A program made the position numbers and the translations under genes. Positions 43,150 to 51,921 of a stretch of DNA of 64,000 nt are shown piece by piece. Location: contig NZ_JTLD01000033.1 of the NCBI RefSeq assembly GCF_000798815.1, forward strand, positions 1-64,000, read 5' to 3'. A model generated the notes under the pieces. The model searched no databases. It was given only the letters and a program-made list of their open reading frames with translations, and was not told where the DNA came from. This DNA is from Alistipes sp. ZOR0009. Lineage in GTDB: Bacteria; Bacteroidota; Bacteroidia; Bacteroidales; ZOR0009. The stretch's first letter is position 1, and each line of letters starts with the position of its first letter.

Positions 43150-44370
43150 TTAAGTGTATAGTAGAGTTGATAACGCGTTTTCTTCAAATATCTCGTTAGC
43201 AATTTCCATTAGCTTATCTCCTGATATGGAACTGATTCTTTCTGTTATTAAATCCATTTTGTCAACAGAGTTGTAGACTAATAAGCTTTTGGCGTTTGTG
43301 AGCATTAGCTGCTCGTTGCTTTCTGCAGATATGGCAAGTTGACCTAAAACTTGCTTTTTTGCTCGGTGCAGCTGCATGATCCCGAGTCTTTGGGATTGCA
43401 GCTTCTTCATTTCTCCAATAACCAGCTCTCGACTTCTCTCAAAATTGGACTTGTCCGTTCCTAAGTAGATGGAGAAAACTCCTGTGTCCGTGTATGGGGT
43501 GTAGTTTGCTTCAACATTGTATGTAAGTCCGTATTTTTCTCGCAGCGTATAGTTGAGTCGGGAATTTGGTGCTGGACCTCCAAGTATATTGGTTAGTAGG
43601 AGTAGTGGTATTCTTTTATCGTCAGAAAAGGCATAACCTCTGTTTCCTAGTATAAAATGTGTTTGGTAAGTGTTTTTACTTACTTGTTTTTTAAAAGGAG
43701 TATATGGAAGCAGTAAGTCTCTGCTATATGATCTGAAGTTGGCTGGTAATGATCCGAAATATTTATGAACGATTGCAAGTGCTTTATCGGGTTTTATTTT
43801 ACCTACGCTGCTAAATACCATTTGATCGGTATTGTACGTTCTTTCGATAAATTTCAATACGGCGTCTCTATTGAAGGATTTTAGATGCTTTTTTGTTCCA
43901 AGGATATTGCGGCCTAACGATGTTTCGTTGAAGAGAAGGTCTTCGAAGTCATCAAAAATGAGATCGGCAGGGCTGTCTTTATACGAGTTTATTTCGTCTA
44001 GAATAACTTCCTTTTCCTTGATCAGCTCTTTTTCGGGGAAAATGGAGTTAAACGCAATGTCAGCAATTAGCTCTACGGCTTTTTCAAAGTCTGTTTTTAG
44101 AACAGTTGCATGGATTGCTGTTTCCTCTTTCGATGTATAAGCATTAATTTCACCACCGACATCTTCTAGTCTGGAATTGATGTGGTATGTTTTTCTTTTT
44201 GAGGTGCCTTTAAATAGGACGTGCTCTATGAAATGCGCGAGCCCATGTTCGTGAGGAAATTCATCGCGGGTGCCTGAGTTGATTAGAAGCCCGCAATGCG
44301 CTACCGCCGATTTGTTGTATTGATGAATGAAGCGAATTCCGTTAGGAAGCTGGAAAATCTGAAAATCCAT
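43150..44370 (-). CDS. M16 family zinc metallopeptidase (processing-protease type)
   Basis: 406 aa from the ATG at 44370; a GTG at 44385 is in frame but lies within the -7 box. The zinc site is HFIEH (His46-x-x-Glu-His50, inverted HxxEH), with the third ligand in EVILDEI about 75 residues on. The C-terminal M16_C domain has the R/Y pair (LNYTLREKYGLTYNVEA). The protein resembles single-domain bacterial peptidases of the mitochondrial processing peptidase type (PqqL/YmxG-like). No signal peptide, so it should be cytoplasmic. First gene of a two-gene unit with the O-methyltransferase. Confidence 0.88.
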   Translation of the reverse strand: MDFQIFQLPNGIRFIHQYNKSAVAHCGLLINSGTRDEFPHEHGLAHFIEHVLFKGTSKRKTYHINSRLEDVGGEINAYTSKEETAIHATVLKTDFEKAVELIADIAFNSIFPEKELIKEKEVILDEINSYKDSPADLIFDDFEDLLFNETSLGRNILGTKKHLKSFNRDAVLKFIERTYNTDQMVFSSVGKIKPDKALAIVHKYFGSLPANFRSYSRDLLLPYTPFKKQVSKNTYQTHFILGNRGYAFSDDKRIPLLLLTNILGGPAPNSRLNYTLREKYGLTYNVEANYTPYTDTGVFSIYLGTDKSNFERSRELVIGEMKKLQSQRLGIMQLHRAKKQVLGQLAISAESNEQLMLTNAKSLLVYNSVDKMDLITERISSISGDKLMEIANEIFEENALSTLLYT

Positions 44371-44384
44371 ACAAATAATTTGCA

Positions 44385-44392
44385 CAAAGGTA
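44385..44392 (-). promoter_or_regulatory. -7 box of the M16 peptidase unit
   Basis: TACCTTTG on the minus strand, 14 bases before the ATG at 44370. A clear TTG at 19 nt is lacking. Confidence 0.5.
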
Positions 44393-44528
44393 GTAATCTT
44401 ACGCTAATAGTAAGGCTTGCTAGTGAGTTGTCGCTTCTTTAACTTATTTTTTTGATAGGAGATGCTTTTGAACTTTAGGTAGTTCGTTATTTTAGCACGG
44501 ATAAATCTTAAAAATAGGCTGTGGGATG

Positions 44529-44558
44529 TTGCAGGTTTGGAAAATTGAAGTACCTTTG
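44529..44558 (+). promoter_or_regulatory. Promoter of the tRNA-Phe pair
   Basis: TTG at 44529-44531, 19-nt spacer, TACCTTTG at 44551-44558. Confidence 0.8.
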
Positions 44559-44591
44559 CATCGTCTTTGAAAAACGGCTTAGCGGCTAAAA

Positions 44592-44667
44592 GGTGCCATA
44601 GCTCAGTTGGTAGAGCAAAGGACTGAAAATCCTTGTGTCCCCGGTTCGATTCCTGGTGGCACCACCA
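44592..44667 (+). tRNA. tRNA-Phe (GAA), copy 1, CCA encoded
   Basis: Acceptor GGTGCCA/TGGCACC, anticodon stem AAGGA/TCCTT with loop CTGAAAA, T-loop TTCGATT, discriminator A followed by CCA in the DNA (44665-44667). Confidence 0.96.
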
Positions 44668-44700
44668 AACGAAAGTTTAACGCAGGCTAATCATTGACAA

Positions 44701-44773
44701 GGTGCCATAGCTCAGTTGGTAGAGCAAAGGACTGAAAATCCTTGTGTCCCCGGTTCGATTCCTGGTGGCACCA
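44701..44773 (+). tRNA. tRNA-Phe (GAA), copy 2, CCA not encoded
   Basis: Identical to copy 1 over all 73 bases; after the discriminator the DNA reads CAAG, so CCA must be added. A 33-base spacer separates the copies. Confidence 0.96.
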
Positions 44774-44774
44774 C

Positions 44775-44805
44775 AAGCCCAAGTTTTACTTGGGCTTTTT
44801 TATTT
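44775..44805 (+). terminator. Terminator of the tRNA-Phe transcript
   Basis: The stem AAGCCCAAGT/ACTTGGGCTT with a 3-nt loop is followed by TTTTTATTTT, two bases after the second tRNA. Confidence 0.9.
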
Positions 44806-44834
44806 TCTCCATTTTTCGTCCGTAACATTTCTCC

Positions 44835-44842
44835 TATATTTG
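44835..44842 (+). promoter_or_regulatory. -7 box of the M48 peptidase gene
   Basis: TATATTTG matches TAnnTTTG, 51 bases before the ATG. At the 19-nt position only T-rich sequence is found. Confidence 0.55.
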
Positions 44843-44892
44843 TGTTTTAAATCGAGGTTGAAGAATATTACACACACTCAAACCATTTAGTT

Positions 44893-45693
44893 ATGAGAAA
44901 ATTTTTGATGTTTGCGTTGGGCGCAGGTATTTTTATTTCCGCTTGTACTACCGTTCCTGTAACAGGGCGTAAGCAGCTTTCGTTAGTGTCTTCTGGCGAA
45001 ATGGTCGCTCTTGGCGAGCAGAATTACAAGGAGACTCTTGGGCAATCAAAATTGTCGACTAATAAAATTCAAACCGAACAAATTAAGCGAGTTGGCCTGA
45101 AAATTCAAAAGGCTGTAGAAAAATACATGGCTGATAATGGGCTTGCTTCTAGGCTTGAAGGTTTTAATTGGGAGTTTAATCTCATAAAGAATGATACTAT
45201 CGTAAATGCCTGGTGTATGCCTGGAGGTAAGGTTGCCTTTTATACTGGGATTCTACCCATTTGTAAAGATGATAATGGAATAGCTGTAGTTATGGGGCAC
45301 GAAATAGCCCATGCTATTGCTAACCATGGAGCTGAGAGAATGTCTCAGGCAATGGCTTTGGAAATGGGAGGAAAATTAGGGGCTGTACTATTGGGTGGGA
45401 AATCTCAGCAAACTCAGCAGGTATTCCAAACTCTATATCCAATAGGAGCGCAGGTTGGTGTAATTCTTCCTTATAGTAGAGATAACGAGTTAGAGGCTGA
45501 TAAGATGGGGCTTATCTTTATGGCTATGGCAGGATATAATCCGGATACGGCAATCCCTTTTTGGCAACGTATGGCAGATATGAGTAAAGGAGGAAAAAAT
45601 CCTCAGTTTCTTTCGACTCACCCTGCAGAAAATACCCGTATTGATAAGATTCGGGCATCATTGCCAGAAGTGATGAAGTACTATAAGAAATAA
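44893..45693 (+). CDS. M48 family metallopeptidase lipoprotein
   Basis: 266 aa, lipobox ISAC (Cys18). The zinc motif HEIAH begins at His136 and is followed by AIANHGAERMSQ; the third ligand is Glu201 in DNELEADKMG. The early motif VTGRKQLSLVSSGEM is typical of the M48C (LoiP/BepA/Oma1-like) group. It should act as an envelope quality-control protease on misfolded outer-membrane proteins, anchored by its lipid on the periplasmic side. No TPR domain follows, so it is the short (LoiP-like) form. Monocistronic between its -7 box and a shared terminator. Confidence 0.92.
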   Translation: MRKFLMFALGAGIFISACTTVPVTGRKQLSLVSSGEMVALGEQNYKETLGQSKLSTNKIQTEQIKRVGLKIQKAVEKYMADNGLASRLEGFNWEFNLIKNDTIVNAWCMPGGKVAFYTGILPICKDDNGIAVVMGHEIAHAIANHGAERMSQAMALEMGGKLGAVLLGGKSQQTQQVFQTLYPIGAQVGVILPYSRDNELEADKMGLIFMAMAGYNPDTAIPFWQRMADMSKGGKNPQFLSTHPAENTRIDKIRASLPEVMKYYKK

Positions 45694-45725
45694 AAAAGGG
45701 CGGTTTTAAAACCGCCTTTTTTTAT
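45694..45725. terminator. Bidirectional terminator between M48 and PorE-like genes
   Basis: The stem AAAAAGG-GCGGTTTT / AAAACCGCCTTTTT has A-runs on one side and T-runs on the other, so it can act for both converging transcripts. Confidence 0.88.
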
Positions 45726-45732
45726 TTTGTCA

Positions 45733-47712
45733 CTATTTGTTTTTTGGCATGTAGGTGCTTGAAATAACTTTAAACTCAGTCCTTCTATTTAGTTGGTGAG
45801 CAATATCTTTTTGTTCGTCGTTGGTGAGGCCGGATATTATTTGTTCGTTTAATGCTGTTCCTGCCTTTAAGAATGGGTATTGTTTCGCCATAGCTTCGTC
45901 AACAATTTTTGGCGTAGAGGAAGAGTAGCCTTTGGCCCTGAGCCTTTCTGTCGGAACACCTTTCTCGATAAGGTAGTCTACGACCGCTTGTGCTCTTTTT
46001 TGAGATAGGTTGTAGTTGTACTCTATAGTCCCTCTGCTGTCTGTATGGCTTCCAAGTTCAATTATAATGGAAGGATTGTCGTTCAGTGTTTCAATCAGCA
46101 TATCAAGAGCTGCTGTAGATTTTGGGTTTAGCTCCCATTTGTTGAAATCGTAGAAAATATTGGGAACCTCTACAGGTCTTTCGTATGAGGTGAGCTCTAT
46201 TTTTGCATTGTATTCTTTGCTTTGCTTTATTTCGAATGTATTTAACTTATACTTGCCATTCAGGTAGCCTTTCTTAGTCCCAATTACAATGTAGTCAGTA
46301 TTTGGCTTCATCATAAATTTGAAAGTGCCATCAAGATTTGTTTGGCTGTTTAGCGTGGAGCCGTCATTTCCTAGCAACTTAACAATTGCATCCTGTAGTG
46401 GTTTCTGTGTTTTACTGTCAATGATTGTTCCCGAGATATTGATTGAAATGGGGGGGAGGTTGAACATGTAGATGTCGTCGCCACCTTTTCCTCCAGGTCT
46501 TCTAGATGAAAGGTATCCAGCTTCTTTTCCTGGGAAAAAGACAATCCCAAAATCATCTGAAGATGTATTTATTGGATATCTCATATTTTCGACCACCCAG
46601 TCGTTCCCATTGGGTTTCGCCTTAAATATGTCTAATCCTCCCATTCCGGGTTTTCCATTAGATGAGAAATAGAGGGTACCATCAGTATGGATGTATGGGA
46701 AAACTTCGTCGTTTGGAGTGTTTATTGAAATGCCGAGATTTTCGGGCTTACTCCAGCTGCCTTTGTTTCCATCTCGCGTAATCTTCCAGAGGTCAAGGCC
46801 TCCTAATCCTCCACTCATATTTGAGGAAAAGTAAAGCGTGTTCCCATCAGCAGAAAGAGAAGGGTGGGTAACGATGGTGCTGTCGTCTGCAATAGGAATA
46901 AGTGTAATGTCAACGTATCGCTCACCTTCCTTTTTACCCATGTATATTTCACAACCCATTTGTTTGCGCTTTGCAAGTCGTGCGCGGGAAAATATTATTG
47001 TGGAGCCATCTTCGTTAAAGGTGCATGTGGCTTCTTCTACCTCTGTAGATATTCCTAAAATTGGCTTGGGTGCTGTCCATTTTTCTCTTTTATCTATTTG
47101 AGAAATGAATATGTCAGAGAACTTCTCACCTGTAGTCTTGTGGGTGGTAAAGCCGGTTGCAACATCTCTTGATGAAGAAAATATAAGTGTGTTAGGCTCG
47201 TTGGGGATGATGCAAGGCGAAAAATCGTTGTAACGTGTATTGGCAAAAGGTAGTGGTTCGACAGAATAGTTGGTGGGGGTTTGCTTCCACTTTTGAGCAA
47301 ACTCTACCGATTGAATTCCCATCTCAGCATCTCTAGAGTTTGGTTTTAGCTCTTTGTACTTTTTGAAGGAATTTAGCGCTTTTTCGTAGTTTTCGTTGAT
47401 TAACAAAACTTTGGCATAGTTGAGGTAGAAGTCCCCTTCTGAAAATCCTTTGTCGAGGGCTTTTTCGTAGAATATTTCTGCCTGGCGATTTTGTCCGATT
47501 CTTCGATACGATTCTCCTATTTTATAGAATACACCTCCGCGTTGAGCCTTATCAATCGCTTGAATAAAGTCTCCATTGCGATAGGTTGCAATCGCTTCGA
47601 CATACGCTCCTGCGTTGAAAAGAGCGTCAGCTTTATCTAAAAGCTGCTGTTGGGCATTCGCGCTCATACTTAAGCCGATTAGCCCTAATATTCCAACAAG
47701 TATCCTTTTCAT
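45733..47712 (-). CDS. PorE-like OmpA-family envelope protein (TPR, propeller, CRD, OmpA)
   Basis: 659 aa. Signal peptide 1-20 (SANA|QQQ). Residues about 22-150 are TPR-like helices. Residues about 155-430 hold five PD40/WD40-type blades (TLIFSSSRD, TIIFSRAR, TLYFSSNMSGG, TLYFSSNGKPG, AGYLSSRRPGG). About 435-510 is a CarboxypepD_reg-like domain. About 520-655 is an OmpA_C domain with LGSHTDSRG and LSQKRAQAVVDYL for peptidoglycan binding. Order and length match PorE of the type IX secretion system of Porphyromonas gingivalis, which anchors the machine to peptidoglycan. The N-terminus is a type I signal rather than a lipobox, and no other T9SS gene is here, so a paralogue of different role is possible. 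It follows the DUF4105 gene by 62 bases. Confidence 0.8.
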   Translation of the reverse strand: MKRILVGILGLIGLSMSANAQQQLLDKADALFNAGAYVEAIATYRNGDFIQAIDKAQRGGVFYKIGESYRRIGQNRQAEIFYEKALDKGFSEGDFYLNYAKVLLINENYEKALNSFKKYKELKPNSRDAEMGIQSVEFAQKWKQTPTNYSVEPLPFANTRYNDFSPCIIPNEPNTLIFSSSRDVATGFTTHKTTGEKFSDIFISQIDKREKWTAPKPILGISTEVEEATCTFNEDGSTIIFSRARLAKRKQMGCEIYMGKKEGERYVDITLIPIADDSTIVTHPSLSADGNTLYFSSNMSGGLGGLDLWKITRDGNKGSWSKPENLGISINTPNDEVFPYIHTDGTLYFSSNGKPGMGGLDIFKAKPNGNDWVVENMRYPINTSSDDFGIVFFPGKEAGYLSSRRPGGKGGDDIYMFNLPPISINISGTIIDSKTQKPLQDAIVKLLGNDGSTLNSQTNLDGTFKFMMKPNTDYIVIGTKKGYLNGKYKLNTFEIKQSKEYNAKIELTSYERPVEVPNIFYDFNKWELNPKSTAALDMLIETLNDNPSIIIELGSHTDSRGTIEYNYNLSQKRAQAVVDYLIEKGVPTERLRAKGYSSSTPKIVDEAMAKQYPFLKAGTALNEQIISGLTNDEQKDIAHQLNRRTEFKVISSTYMPKNK

Positions 47713-47774
47713 CTTATGTTGTTATGAACGCCTTACCTTAAAGGTCGAATGTTAATAATTAAAGGTTTCCTATT

Positions 47775-48956
47775 TCACTTTTTATTACTACGCTTTGCCG
47801 TTCTGGGAGTGTATCGTTGAAAGCTAATTTGAACAGCTGTAACGACAATCGTAATTAATATAGGTATAATTGCTGGGTGAAACTGCTGTGGGAAATGCCC
47901 CCAACTTGCTAATAGCATAATCGCGATTATACCTATAATTATAAAATAGTATCGCTGTATTTTATTGATGGTGGATTTTCCTGCTGCTCTAAAAAATATG
48001 ATATTGAGAGGAAGAGCCCAAAGAATGTTTAGATTTTGTTGTACCGCCTTATGCTCAGTTACAAAGGTGATAGTAGTCAGAACTAGCCCAAGCACTCCGA
48101 GTACAAAGTAGAATATTGAGCAGTATATTCTCGAATAGTTGCTTGCCGAAAATCCAAGCAAGGAGAGCGTTAGCATTGCAAAGAAAATCGATGTAGGCGT
48201 TAGGAAGTTAACCGTTTGGTATGGTTCTTTTATCGATGCTAGCAGGGTTCTTGTTTCTTCAACAAGAGGTTCCCCGTTTAATTTCTTACTTCCAGCGGCA
48301 ACTTGCCTCATGTATTCTGGCAAAAACATCTTTTCAGAATTATTGGTGATTTTATCTGCTGGTAGCCCAAGAGCTAAGTTGATGCCAAAGTCAACCCACG
48401 GATAACCCTTTAAAAAGGATCGTAACATTTGTCGGTATGTCATCGAGGGGTAGTTGGTTGATGCTCTATTGAATACGGACTGGTCGTTCAGCCCTTGTTC
48501 AATGATATCTCTGATGCGAGTAGCGCAGTTGTTGTCAAGGAAGGCATACCTGTAGTATCTGTTGGCAGGAAGGTAGTTCTCCTCTAAAAGCGATATGATT
48601 TTTTCTTTTTCTGCTTTCGAAAGGTTTAGAGTCTGTTCTAGCAGATCGCGTTCGTCCCAGAAATAGCTCTGGTAGAAGTCGTTGTAGTTGTTTGCTGCGA
48701 GCATGTAGTCTAAGTTTCCTTTGAGGAATTTAATCCCAAAATTTGGAGTATTAAAGTCGAAGACTCCATAGTTATAAACAACGTCAATGCCTTTTAGCGG
48801 AATTTGAATTCTTATGGCGCTGTGGCCAAATAGGGAGTACAATTCATTTCCAGGAGAGGCTGTTAATATGCTTATGGTTACATTTTTGTAGCTTTCTGAT
48901 TTGCAGTAAAAACTTGATATCAAAATAGATACTAAAATCAAAACTCGTTTTATCAT
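47775..48956 (-). CDS. DUF4105 (Lnb_N) domain membrane protein
   Basis: 393 aa. An N-terminal signal/anchor (1-20) leads into the DUF4105 domain, about residues 25-180, with SLFGHSAIRI and FLDNNCATRIRD: the His and Cys of this papain-like (NlpC/P60-related) fold. The C-terminal third has about five membrane spans between 250 and 380. The domain is the N-terminal part of lacto-N-biosidase-type (Lnb) proteins, but its activity in Bacteroidetes is unknown. It lies just upstream of the PorE-like gene on the same strand and may share its transcript. Confidence 0.82.
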   Translation of the reverse strand: MIKRVLILVSILISSFYCKSESYKNVTISILTASPGNELYSLFGHSAIRIQIPLKGIDVVYNYGVFDFNTPNFGIKFLKGNLDYMLAANNYNDFYQSYFWDERDLLEQTLNLSKAEKEKIISLLEENYLPANRYYRYAFLDNNCATRIRDIIEQGLNDQSVFNRASTNYPSMTYRQMLRSFLKGYPWVDFGINLALGLPADKITNNSEKMFLPEYMRQVAAGSKKLNGEPLVEETRTLLASIKEPYQTVNFLTPTSIFFAMLTLSLLGFSASNYSRIYCSIFYFVLGVLGLVLTTITFVTEHKAVQQNLNILWALPLNIIFFRAAGKSTINKIQRYYFIIIGIIAIMLLASWGHFPQQFHPAIIPILITIVVTAVQISFQRYTPRTAKRSNKK

Positions 48957-49019
48957 TGCATGCTAGGGTTATTCAAATTGCATTTAAATATAGCGAAAGA
49001 AATAAAACAACCTAAGAGA
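48957..49019. other. Start of the glnN-DUF4105 intergenic gap
   Basis: Leader side of the DUF4105 gene; AT-rich with no consensus -7 box (a TATATTTA on the minus strand near 48992 is the nearest). Confidence 0.3.
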
Positions 49020-49164
49020 TCATAAAAACAAAAAAGCGCCTGCTTCACGGCAGTCGCTTTCTTTTCGGTTAAGGTTTAGCTATAAGAAAGTTTGAGGTTT
49101 GAAAGGTTTGCTACCTAAACTTAAATATATATGACCAACAGCCAAATAACTTTCAATGATTATT
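49020..49164 (-). ncRNA. Candidate small RNA of about 145 nt
   Basis: On the minus strand a -7 box TAACTTTG (49178-49171) is followed, about 105-150 bases on, by a strong intrinsic terminator: AAAGCG, CTGC, loop, GCAG, CGCTTT and then TTTTGTTTTT (about 49066 to 49020). No ATG occurs between them and no ORF on this strand uses this terminator, so the transcript would be non-coding. No known family recognised (not tmRNA, 4.5S or RNase P). A TTG at the -33 place is not seen, so the promoter is the weaker half of the evidence. Confidence 0.4.
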
Positions 49165-49178
49165 TGATGACAAAGTTA

Positions 49179-49517
49179 TAATTAAATTTAAATAATTAAC
49201 TTTTTTTCGAAAAAAAATAGTGAAAAAGTTGTTTTTTTTTGAAATTAAATAAAATTTATTGTTAATCAGTGATTTGTATTTGCGCTATTTTGTTCTTGCA
49301 AATTGAAATATCTTGTTTTTTCTGTTCATGTAAAATTTTAGGGTAGTCCTATTGGAGGGAACTTAGTGAAAAAGGTTCAAAAAGGTTGGCTAATGATAAT
49401 GTTGCTAGGTGGAGTTTTATTCTGAACGGTTGTTAGTTGTTTTTTGTGGGCTTTTGTTAGTTTGGGAACCATCGAGTTTGTCTTTAAGATGAGTTTTGTT
49501 TGATTATTTTTTGTTTG
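49179..49517. other. Low-complexity gap upstream of glnN
   Basis: 49196-49260 is rich in A and T runs; from about 49430 the plus strand is almost only G and T (up to about 49570). No ORF seen. Confidence 0.4.
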
Positions 49518-49525
49518 TATCTTTG
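49497..49525 (+). promoter_or_regulatory. Candidate distal glnN promoter
   Basis: TTG at 49497-49499, 18-nt spacer, TATCTTTG at 49518-49525, giving a leader of about 110 nt. Confidence 0.5.
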
Positions 49526-49609
49526 TTTTTATTGGGGTGTCTTGTGTTTTTTTTGTGTTTTTTTTATGAAAAAGCGCACAAAAAACAGGGGTGTATTTGA
49601 AAAAGGTTG

Positions 49610-49617
49610 TATATTTG
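49610..49617 (+). promoter_or_regulatory. -7 box of a proximal glnN promoter
   Basis: TATATTTG, 23 bases before the ATG at 49640. No TTG at 19 nt. With the distal candidate it makes a possible tandem promoter, as expected for a nitrogen-regulated gene; this is inference. Confidence 0.5.
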
Positions 49618-49639
49618 TCCGAGCATTAAAAAACAAACT

Positions 49640-51832
49640 ATGGCAACTCTTCGATTTAAAGCACTAACAGATTTAGTAAACAAAAAGGCAGAACGGCTGT
49701 CTCCTTCTTGCGAGAATATTTCGAAGTATTATAGCGAAAATGTTTTCGATCGCGCAAAAATGCGTCAGTACTTATCCCCTGAAGCTTACGAAAGTGTGGT
49801 AAGTGCAATTGAGGAGGGGCGAAGAATCGATCGTAAGGTGGCGGATCAAATAGCCGCGGGCATGAAAGCTTGGGCCATGGATCGAGGTGCAACACACTAC
49901 GCCCACTGGTTTCAACCATTAAATGACTCTACTGCCGAAAAGCATGATTCATTTTTTGAACCACTATGGAATGGTGGCTCTTTTGAGTCTTTTAAAGGTT
50001 CCATGTTGGTACAGCAGGAGCCCGATGCGTCAAGTTTTCCCAATGGCGGTTTGCGCAATACGTTTGAAGCAAGAGGTTATACCGCATGGGATCCTTCTTC
50101 TCCTGCCTTTGTTCTTGAAGGAACTCTTTGTATACCAACTATATTTGTGGCATATACGGGTGAGGCTCTTGATTTTAAAACGCCTCATATAAAATCGTTA
50201 AATGCGCTAGATAAAGCGGCTACCGATGTTTGCCAATATTTCGATAAGGATGTAAAAAAGGTAAGCGTAACCCTAGGGTGGGAGCAGGAATACTTTATAA
50301 TTGATGAAGGATTGTTTCTTGCACGACCAGATCTGATGATCACCGGCCGAACGCTTATGGGAAATATTTCCGCAAAAGATCAGCAGCTAGAAGATCACTA
50401 TTTTGGTTCGATTCCTGATCGGATTAAAATATTTATGGAAGATTTTGAAGTAGAATGCTATAAATTAGGTATTCCGTTAAAGACTCGTCATAATGAGGTT
50501 GCTCCCAACCAGTACGAATGTGCTCCGATGTTCGAGGAGGCTAATCTGGCGGTTGATCACAACCTGTTGTTGATGACGGTTATGCATCGTGTGGCTCGTA
50601 GACATAAGCTTAGAGTTCTTTTCCACGAAAAGCCTTTTAAAGGAATTAATGGCTCTGGAAAGCACGCCAATTGGTCTATGATGACTGATACGGGAACAAA
50701 CCTGCTTTCTCCTGGGAAGACTCCTAAAACGAACATCCAATTCCTAACTTTCATGATTAACAGCATGAAAGCCGTAGATGAGCATGCCGCATTATTGCTT
50801 AGTAGCATAGCAAGTTTTTCTAACTCACATCGTTTAGGCGGTAATGAGGCTCCTCCTTCAATCATGTCGGTATTTTTGGGGACTACTCTTTCTAATATTT
50901 TAGATCAGATAGAGGAGCGAATTACAGATAAGAAGCTAACTCCTGACGAAAAAACAGAAATAAAGCTTGATATTGGGCGTATTCCAGATATCCTTCTAGA
51001 TAATACTGATCGTAACCGCACCTCTCCATTTGCATTTACAGGTAATAGGTTTGAGTTTAGGGCCGTAGGTTCGTCTAGCAACACTGCTTCTCCTTTGATT
51101 ATCCTTAATACAGCAATGGCTCAACAGCTGGTGAGGTTTAAGGCTGAAGTTGATAACCTGATTGAAGTAAAGGGAGTTAAAAAGGATGAGGCGATTCTAC
51201 AGGTGCTTCGACAAATTATTGTAGAAACGAAAAAAATCCGCTTTGAAGGGAATGGTTATAGTAAGGAATGGGTGGAAGAGGCTGCTCGTCGTGGGTTGGC
51301 TAGTATTCCAGACCTACCTGCTGCTTTTAAGGAATTCCTTAACCCGAAGTCTGTTCGTTTATTTGAAGAGTTTGGGGTGCTCAACCTTTCGGAAATCCAT
51401 GCGCGTATTGATATTCGTTTGGAAGCAATGGAGAAAAAGATTCAAATTGAATCGAGACTATTGGGCGATTTGGCTATCAACCACATTATTCCAACGGCTG
51501 TTAAATATCAGAATACCCTTATTGAAAACCTAAAAGGGCTTAAAGAGTTATACGGAGCGGGTGAGTTTGAAACATTTGCTGCACCTCAGGTTGATACGCT
51601 AAAAACAATTTCGCAGCATATTATTGAGATTCGCACAAAAGTTTTGGATATGATTGAAGAGCGAAAGGTTGCCAATAATATTGATGCGATTGAAGATAAG
51701 GCTGATGCCTACTACTTTAAGGTGTTGCCATATTTTGAAGAAATCCGCTACCACATTGATAAGCTAGAAGCGCTTATTGATGACGAGTTGTGGCCTCTCC
51801 CAAAGTATAGAGAACTGTTGCTATTGAACTAG
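49640..51832 (+). CDS. glnN: Glutamine synthetase type III
   Basis: 730 aa from the ATG at 49640; upstream codons to 49607 overlap a -7 box. The length of about 730 aa and the motifs RGATHYAHWFQPL, GWEQEYFIID, KTRHNEVAPNQYECAPMFEEAN, NGSGKHANWSM and NRTSPFAFTGNRFEFRAVGSS are those of GSIII (GlnN), the dodecameric form common in Bacteroidetes and cyanobacteria. It makes glutamine from glutamate, ammonia and ATP. No PII or GlnB gene is near. It is monocistronic, with a terminator 50 bases after the stop. Confidence 0.97.
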   Translation: MATLRFKALTDLVNKKAERLSPSCENISKYYSENVFDRAKMRQYLSPEAYESVVSAIEEGRRIDRKVADQIAAGMKAWAMDRGATHYAHWFQPLNDSTAEKHDSFFEPLWNGGSFESFKGSMLVQQEPDASSFPNGGLRNTFEARGYTAWDPSSPAFVLEGTLCIPTIFVAYTGEALDFKTPHIKSLNALDKAATDVCQYFDKDVKKVSVTLGWEQEYFIIDEGLFLARPDLMITGRTLMGNISAKDQQLEDHYFGSIPDRIKIFMEDFEVECYKLGIPLKTRHNEVAPNQYECAPMFEEANLAVDHNLLLMTVMHRVARRHKLRVLFHEKPFKGINGSGKHANWSMMTDTGTNLLSPGKTPKTNIQFLTFMINSMKAVDEHAALLLSSIASFSNSHRLGGNEAPPSIMSVFLGTTLSNILDQIEERITDKKLTPDEKTEIKLDIGRIPDILLDNTDRNRTSPFAFTGNRFEFRAVGSSSNTASPLIILNTAMAQQLVRFKAEVDNLIEVKGVKKDEAILQVLRQIIVETKKIRFEGNGYSKEWVEEAARRGLASIPDLPAAFKEFLNPKSVRLFEEFGVLNLSEIHARIDIRLEAMEKKIQIESRLLGDLAINHIIPTAVKYQNTLIENLKGLKELYGAGEFETFAAPQVDTLKTISQHIIEIRTKVLDMIEERKVANNIDAIEDKADAYYFKVLPYFEEIRYHIDKLEALIDDELWPLPKYRELLLLN

Positions 51833-51881
51833 CATTATAATATAACCCTAAAAAGGTCAGCTTTAGGTTTATAGTCCGTCC

Positions 51882-51921
51882 TCCCATAGGATGCCGAGAA
51901 GGTCTCCTATGGGATTTTTTC
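51882..51921 (+). terminator. Terminator of glnN
   Basis: The 10-bp stem TCCCATAGGA/TCCTATGGGA (51882-51891 and 51904-51913) is followed by TTTTTTCG. Confidence 0.9.

Noticed and set aside
45733-47712. Firm assignment as T9SS PorE
   Set aside because: Domain order agrees, but the lipobox is missing and no other T9SS gene or C-terminal sorting domain is visible in the window.
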